Notes under the pieces: model-generated | The model's input: only the letters and a program-made list of their open reading frames with translations | Databases searched by the model: none | What the model was told of the DNA's origin: nothing | Shown: positions 32,798 to 36,500 of the stretch, one piece after another | Numbering within the stretch: the first letter of the stretch is position 1 | Layout: the number at the start of each line of letters is the position of its first letter | Position numbers and translations under genes: made by a program | Assembly (NCBI GenBank): GCA_900315335.1 | Contig: OMYR01000054.1 | Span: 1 to 36,500, forward strand | From: an uncultured Bacteroidales bacterium | Lineage (GTDB): Bacteria; Bacteroidota; Bacteroidia; Bacteroidales; P3 | DNA length: 36,500 nt | Direction of reading: 5' to 3'

Positions 32798-33958
32798 TTA
32801 TCTCCTTATTCTTCTATCTAATCCTAAGAACGTGTATAATTTGATGCCTATCTTAAATGCCCAACTATTATTTCTGTACTTACGATATACTTTCGGCATA
32901 TCGTGATATTCCATTAACTCCTTCTCGCTGATTTGAAGTTTCTTTGCAACTATCGTAAATAATTCCTTTGATTCTTCTTCTGTTAAAGGCGGTTTTGATA
33001 ATATTTCAAGGGCTTCTTGGCGTGTCATTTGTCCTGTAATCACAAGACTTGACAGTTGTGCTTTCCTTATATCATATCCGAAACGAGTTGGCAACCAATA
33101 GCCTTCAAGAAACTTGGTCAACAAATCTTCAAAATGTTTTTGTTTGTATGCTTCGTAGCCATACTCTTTTTCCAATGTTTCTATCATTCCTTTTTTCGTT
33201 ATCGGGAAATAATTCAATAGTTGTAACGTTTTGACCCCTTTCACGTATGGCAACCAAAACTTGTGTTTGAAACCTGTCGTATATGTATAATGTTTGGTTT
33301 TAACGCCTCCGTGCTTTTTTAGAACATCTTTTATATATGTCTTGTCCGCAGTTGGACCTGCACCTTCACCCCAAGATGAGGGATTAGCGACAACTTCCGT
33401 TGATATGTTGTATCCGTTCAAAATATACTTTACGCCAAGTTTCTCTGCGAACTTATCAACCTGCGCAATAAATGCATGGTCTTGTGGGGCATCCAATCCT
33501 GCATGACCTGTTTTGAAAAATGCAATCTGCATTTGTCGCAACTCTTCCCAATCTAACTTCTCCTCATGCAAATGAAGATCCAACTTACTGCATATCTTTT
33601 TGATGTTATGCACTGCAACAGGCAAATCCCAACCTGCATCAACGTGAAATATAAAAGGTCTAAGACCACATTCTTTTACTGCAACATGAAGCATATAGCA
33701 ACTATCCAAACCTCCACTCAAACCCAAGATACAGTCATAATCCTTACCCTCGCCTTTCTTTTTTACTTCATCTATTATTTTTTTCAATTCATCCTCTTTT
33801 CCCTTGCCGTAATTCCACCATTTCTCAATACGTTGTTTGTATTCATTACAGCAATTACATACTCCGTTTTCATCAAAAATTAAATTCGTATCTGTCGTAT
33901 CCATAACACAATGGCTACAAACCTTCAAATCTTTTTGTTTTGTTTGTTCTTTTTTCAT
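32798..33958 (-). CDS. N-acetyl sugar amidotransferase (WbpG/PseA-like)
   Basis: A 386-aa PP-loop ATPase of the N-acetyl-sugar amidotransferase group (TIGR03573). It shows an N-terminal CSHCVMDTTD and CNCCNEY cysteine pair, the ATP-pyrophosphatase P-loop LGLSGGLDSCYMLH near residue 80, NGYNISTEVVANP, and GYDIRKAQLSSLV. In Pseudomonas, WbpG works with HisH- and HisF-like partners to make an acetamidino group on a sugar. No hisH or hisF homolog is in this window; the upstream neighbour is a glycosyltransferase overlapping by four bases. The partners may lie beyond the right edge, or another ammonia source is used. Confidence 0.87.
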   Translation of the reverse strand: MKKEQTKQKDLKVCSHCVMDTTDTNLIFDENGVCNCCNEYKQRIEKWWNYGKGKEDELKKIIDEVKKKGEGKDYDCILGLSGGLDSCYMLHVAVKECGLRPFIFHVDAGWDLPVAVHNIKKICSKLDLHLHEEKLDWEELRQMQIAFFKTGHAGLDAPQDHAFIAQVDKFAEKLGVKYILNGYNISTEVVANPSSWGEGAGPTADKTYIKDVLKKHGGVKTKHYTYTTGFKHKFWLPYVKGVKTLQLLNYFPITKKGMIETLEKEYGYEAYKQKHFEDLLTKFLEGYWLPTRFGYDIRKAQLSSLVITGQMTRQEALEILSKPPLTEEESKELFTIVAKKLQISEKELMEYHDMPKVYRKYRNNSWAFKIGIKLYTFLGLDRRIRR

Positions 33959-35172
33959 TTCTTAGCTAAATTTGAAATATTATCAATATAATCTTTTGCA
34001 ACATTACTATCCGTCATACGCTTAGCAGTTGCAATGGCATTTAAGGAAATCTTTTCCAATTCTTCTTTCGGCATTTGGTTGATTTTATTTATTATCAACG
34101 TCAGTTCTTCAACATTTCCCGCCTCACACAAAAAGCCATTGACTCCATCAATAATTACCCCATCAACACCTTCTCTTTTGGATGCTATTGTGATACAACC
34201 CGCGGCCATAGCCTCTATATACACTAAGCCAAAGGCTTCTTTTTTTGATACCATTATAAAAACTTCTGACGCTCTGAGATATGTCTGTACTTTGTCTCTT
34301 GATACCCTGCCCAATAATTCCACTTTGGCATCTACTAAAGAATTATCTGTTAACGTATTTTGTATAGATTTAGCCTCATCGCCCTCTCCGATAAATTTCA
34401 GACTAAAATCATTTATTTCCGACTTTATCAACGCTTCCAACAATTCATTAGGATGCTTGCGTTTAATCAACAATCCCACATATATGAAATTCTTGATTGC
34501 CGAAAAATCTTTTTTAGGCATTGTATCCACACCTTTCAAATATTCATCGGGAACGCCTGAATAACAATAAAACCACTTATCTTTCTTTCCGAACTTCTTT
34601 TCAAATCTTTCTTTGATAGCTTTTGACCTGTATCCTATCATATCAATGTCATCTATCATACTCTGATAGCAATTCTTGTAAATGCTATCAAAATCACAAC
34701 CATCATCGTGCATAACCAATGTAATCGGAACATTGTATTTTCGCTTCAAGATTTGCATTATTTCCAAAGCTGGATTTACCCAATGTCCAACAATAACATC
34801 CGGAACAAAACTATCCTTTTCACAAAAGGTAACTGTTGATTCAACAGCATACTTTATTCGTTTTGCTGCGAATCTTCCGTGAGGTTTTAACTTTGTCAGT
34901 GGCAATCTCAAGACTGGAACATTGTCTAAAACATATTCTCGTCTTTCAATTGAATACATCCTAATATTAATGCCTAATAAAGATTCTATTTTCCTCCTAA
35001 AAGGCTTACAAACTTGATAATAAATATCTGGAAAATTAGATGGGCAATTAACCACTCTAACACTATGACCTAATTTCACCCATTCTTTGGCGAACAGATG
35101 AACAACTGGAGTAAATTCTTTGGCAATATCGTCTGCAGGATACTCTTGTGTAATTACTAATATGTTTGACAT
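33955..35172 (-). CDS. GT4-type glycosyltransferase
   Basis: A 405-aa GT-B fold transferase. MSNILVITQEYPADDIAKEFTPVV opens the acceptor domain, VIVGHWVNPALEIMQ and VMHDDG follow, then FIYVGLLIKRKHPNELLEAL begins the donor domain, with GEGDEAKSI and the E-x7-E motif SKKEAFGLVYIEAMAAG near residue 315. The donor sugar is unknown. Its stop overlaps the amidotransferase start by four bases, and a 42-bp gap separates it from the acetyltransferase upstream. Its base composition is AT-rich, as in the adjacent amidotransferase. Confidence 0.87.
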   Translation of the reverse strand: MSNILVITQEYPADDIAKEFTPVVHLFAKEWVKLGHSVRVVNCPSNFPDIYYQVCKPFRRKIESLLGINIRMYSIERREYVLDNVPVLRLPLTKLKPHGRFAAKRIKYAVESTVTFCEKDSFVPDVIVGHWVNPALEIMQILKRKYNVPITLVMHDDGCDFDSIYKNCYQSMIDDIDMIGYRSKAIKERFEKKFGKKDKWFYCYSGVPDEYLKGVDTMPKKDFSAIKNFIYVGLLIKRKHPNELLEALIKSEINDFSLKFIGEGDEAKSIQNTLTDNSLVDAKVELLGRVSRDKVQTYLRASEVFIMVSKKEAFGLVYIEAMAAGCITIASKREGVDGVIIDGVNGFLCEAGNVEELTLIINKINQMPKEELEKISLNAIATAKRMTDSNVAKDYIDNISNLAKK

Positions 35173-35214
35173 ATATCTTGGATTCTAATAAGTATTCCCG
35201 TACTACATTAGTAA

Positions 35215-35832
35215 TTATGAATTACCATTTATGGCTTCAACAAATGAACGAGGCTCTTTGGCATATTCCGCAGCACGCCTTAGTACTTCTTCGTCTTGAT
35301 TCCACCACATACTTTTGTTGAGTATTTTTATTATGTCTTCGTCAAATCTGTACTTTATAATTTTTGCAGGATTACCTACAACAATAGCATAAGGAGGTAC
35401 ATCTTTGGAAACTACAGCTCCCATACCGATTACAGCACCATTCCCAATATTAACCCCAGCCTTAATACTTGCGCGATAACCTATCCAAACATCATTTCCT
35501 ATATAAGTAATTTTGCTCGCGGGTCTCTCGTGTTCGCTCAACTTTAATTTTACGCTATCTCTTCCCTTGTAAAAGACCGGTGATGTTCCTGCCCAAGACA
35601 GAGGATGCTCAGCACCTCCAATAAAAACACAATTCGCAATACTACAATATTTTCCTATCTCACAATTGATAATTTCACAATCATATCCGCAAAATGAATG
35701 CTTATCCATTTTTACATTCACAATCAAAGAACCAGACTCAACTTTTGACGAGGAGGCAATTTTACTATTTATAATAGCAGCACCTCTCATCTTTTTCAAA
35801 GCCTTATTCCACAAATACCACAATGTAATCAT
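35215..35832 (-). CDS. CatB/VatD-like hexapeptide acetyltransferase
   Basis: An acetyl-CoA-dependent left-handed beta-helix transferase of 205 aa, related to xenobiotic and capsule O-acetyltransferases. The start ATG at 35832 ([20 protein letters not shown]) is preferred; the frame continues to 36015 but this part lies in the neighbouring dehydrogenase gene and is Ser/Arg-rich noise. Repeats include [21 protein letters not shown] with the catalytic His, [31 protein letters not shown], and the closing [13 protein letters not shown]. No homopolymer tract is present here, unlike the other acetyltransferases of the window. It follows ugd by 16 bases. Confidence 0.85.
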   Translation of the reverse strand: MITLWYLWNKALKKMRGAAIINSKIASSSKVESGSLIVNVKMDKHSFCGYDCEIINCEIGKYCSIANCVFIGGAEHPLSWAGTSPVFYKGRDSVKLKLSEHERPASKITYIGNDVWIGYRASIKAGVNIGNGAVIGMGAVVSKDVPPYAIVVGNPAKIIKYRFDEDIIKILNKSMWWNQDEEVLRRAAEYAKEPRSFVEAINGNS

Positions 35833-35848
35833 ATTAACCCGTGTTTTT

Positions 35849-36500
35849 TTAATCTCTTCTGAAAATGTCGCGTGTATAGACTTTCTCGGCGACGTCGTCA
35901 AGGCAGGTGTCGTAACGGTTGGCAATAATTGCTTGCGACCGGCTTTTGAACTCTGCAAGGTCGTTGACCACGAGGCTGCCGAAGAAGGTGGTTCCGTCCT
36001 CCAGCGTGGGCTCATAGATGATGACGGTGGCTCCCTTGGCCTTGATGCGTTTCATCACGCCCTGGATGCTGGACTGGCGGAAGTTGTCGCTGTTGCTTTT
36101 CATTGTCAGGCGGTAGACGCCGATGACGCATTCACTCTCCGGGGCCGAACCATATGTATTTGCGTTATAATAATCATAGTAGCCCGCCATTTTGAGAACC
36201 TGGTCGGCAATGAAATCCTTGCGGGTGCGGTTGCTCTCGACGATTGCGCTCATCATATTCTGCGGCACGTCGGCGTAGTTGGCAAGCAGCTGCTTCGTAT
36301 CCTTCGGAAGACAGTATCCTCCATAACCGAATGACGGATTGTTGTAATGAGTTCCGATGCGCGGGTCAAGACCGATGCCTTCGATGATTGCCGCCGCATC
36401 CAATCCCTTAACCTCTGCATAAGTGTCCAATTCATTGAAATAACTGACGCGCAAAGCAAGATAAGTATTCGCAAAGAGTTTCACTGCTTCGGCTTCTTTC
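35849..36500 (-). CDS. ugd: UDP-glucose 6-dehydrogenase, C-terminal part (runs off the right edge)
   Basis: The visible 217 codons are the second half of a UDP-glucose/GDP-mannose dehydrogenase; the frame stays open to base 36500, so the start is outside. [30 protein letters not shown] is the central helix (the first codons lie beyond the GTG at 36484), and [16 protein letters not shown] holds the catalytic Cys of the Ugd type. YNDYYN-like loops ([11 protein letters not shown]) and [14 protein letters not shown] replace the GLAFK segment of the WecC type. The product would be UDP-glucuronate for block E. By eye it is GC-rich relative to the adjacent acetyltransferase gene. Confidence 0.9.
   Translation of the reverse strand, partial: KEAEAVKLFANTYLALRVSYFNELDTYAEVKGLDAAAIIEGIGLDPRIGTHYNNPSFGYGGYCLPKDTKQLLANYADVPQNMMSAIVESNRTRKDFIADQVLKMAGYYDYYNANTYGSAPESECVIGVYRLTMKSNSDNFRQSSIQGVMKRIKAKGATVIIYEPTLEDGTTFFGSLVVNDLAEFKSRSQAIIANRYDTCLDDVAEKVYTRDIFRRD

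Noticed and set aside
35833-36015. N-terminal extension of the acetyltransferase near the right edge
   Set aside because: It lies inside the ugd coding region in another frame and reads as Ser/Arg-rich noise. The family-like start is ATG 35832.
1-36500. Invertible promoter typical of Bacteroidales capsule loci
   Set aside because: I found no pair of separated inverted repeats flanking a promoter and no invertase gene. The perfect inverted repeats seen (3692-3730, 19671-19717) have short loops and are hairpins.

Overview
The window looks like a chromosomal surface-polysaccharide island from a member of the Bacteroidales (phylum Bacteroidota). The genus is not resolved. The pointers are promoter-like TAnnTTTG -7 boxes, small HU-family proteins of the Bacteroidales type, a lipoprotein M49-like peptidase, a DUF4143 ATPase and the polysaccharide gene content. 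No tRNA, rRNA, CRISPR array, transposase or recombinase was seen.

Layout. (A) 536-16097, plus strand: a polysaccharide operon whose ends match the early steps of enterobacterial common antigen. It has wecA (Und-PP-GlcNAc), wecC and wecB (UDP-ManNAcA) and a WecG/TagA-type transferase. Between them lie a flippase, a polymerase, glycosyltransferases, a pyruvyl transferase, an F420-hydrogenase-beta-like reductase, a TupA-like ATP-grasp protein and two hexapeptide acetyltransferases. Three tandem HU-like DNA-binding genes sit in the middle, downstream of a 22-bp-periodic non-coding array. (B) 16183-19649: three non-polysaccharide genes (OmpH/Skp-like, M49-like peptidase, gpsA), bounded on both sides by intrinsic terminators. 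(C) 31232 down to 19742, minus strand: UDP-L-FucNAc synthesis (fnlA, fnlB, fnlC), a WbuB-like transferase, and a bacillosamine-type set (PglC-like initiator, PglD-like acetyltransferase, PglE-like aminotransferase, membrane 4,6-dehydratase), with an ATP-grasp and a HAD protein embedded. (D) 31462-32793, plus strand: a lone AAA/DUF4143 ATPase. (E) 36500 down to 32798, minus strand: the tail of another polysaccharide block (ugd, acetyltransferase, glycosyltransferase, WbpG-like amidotransferase) that continues past the right edge.

The most striking signal is four runs of exactly nine G in coding strands (2948-2956, 5977-5985, 13892-13900, and 25122-25130 on the minus strand). By eye no other G or C run exceeds five. 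Each lies in a gene that builds or decorates sugars. Two genes are out of frame (an acetyltransferase and the F420-like reductase) and would be restored by a one-base change. One acetyltransferase is in frame, and the fourth tract sits at the extreme C-terminus of the PglD-like gene. This suggests slipped-strand phase variation of glycan decoration, in a group better known for invertible promoters. A second unexplained signal is a set of intergenic arrays with 22-bp, 21-22-bp and 33-bp periods, each with its own sequence word.
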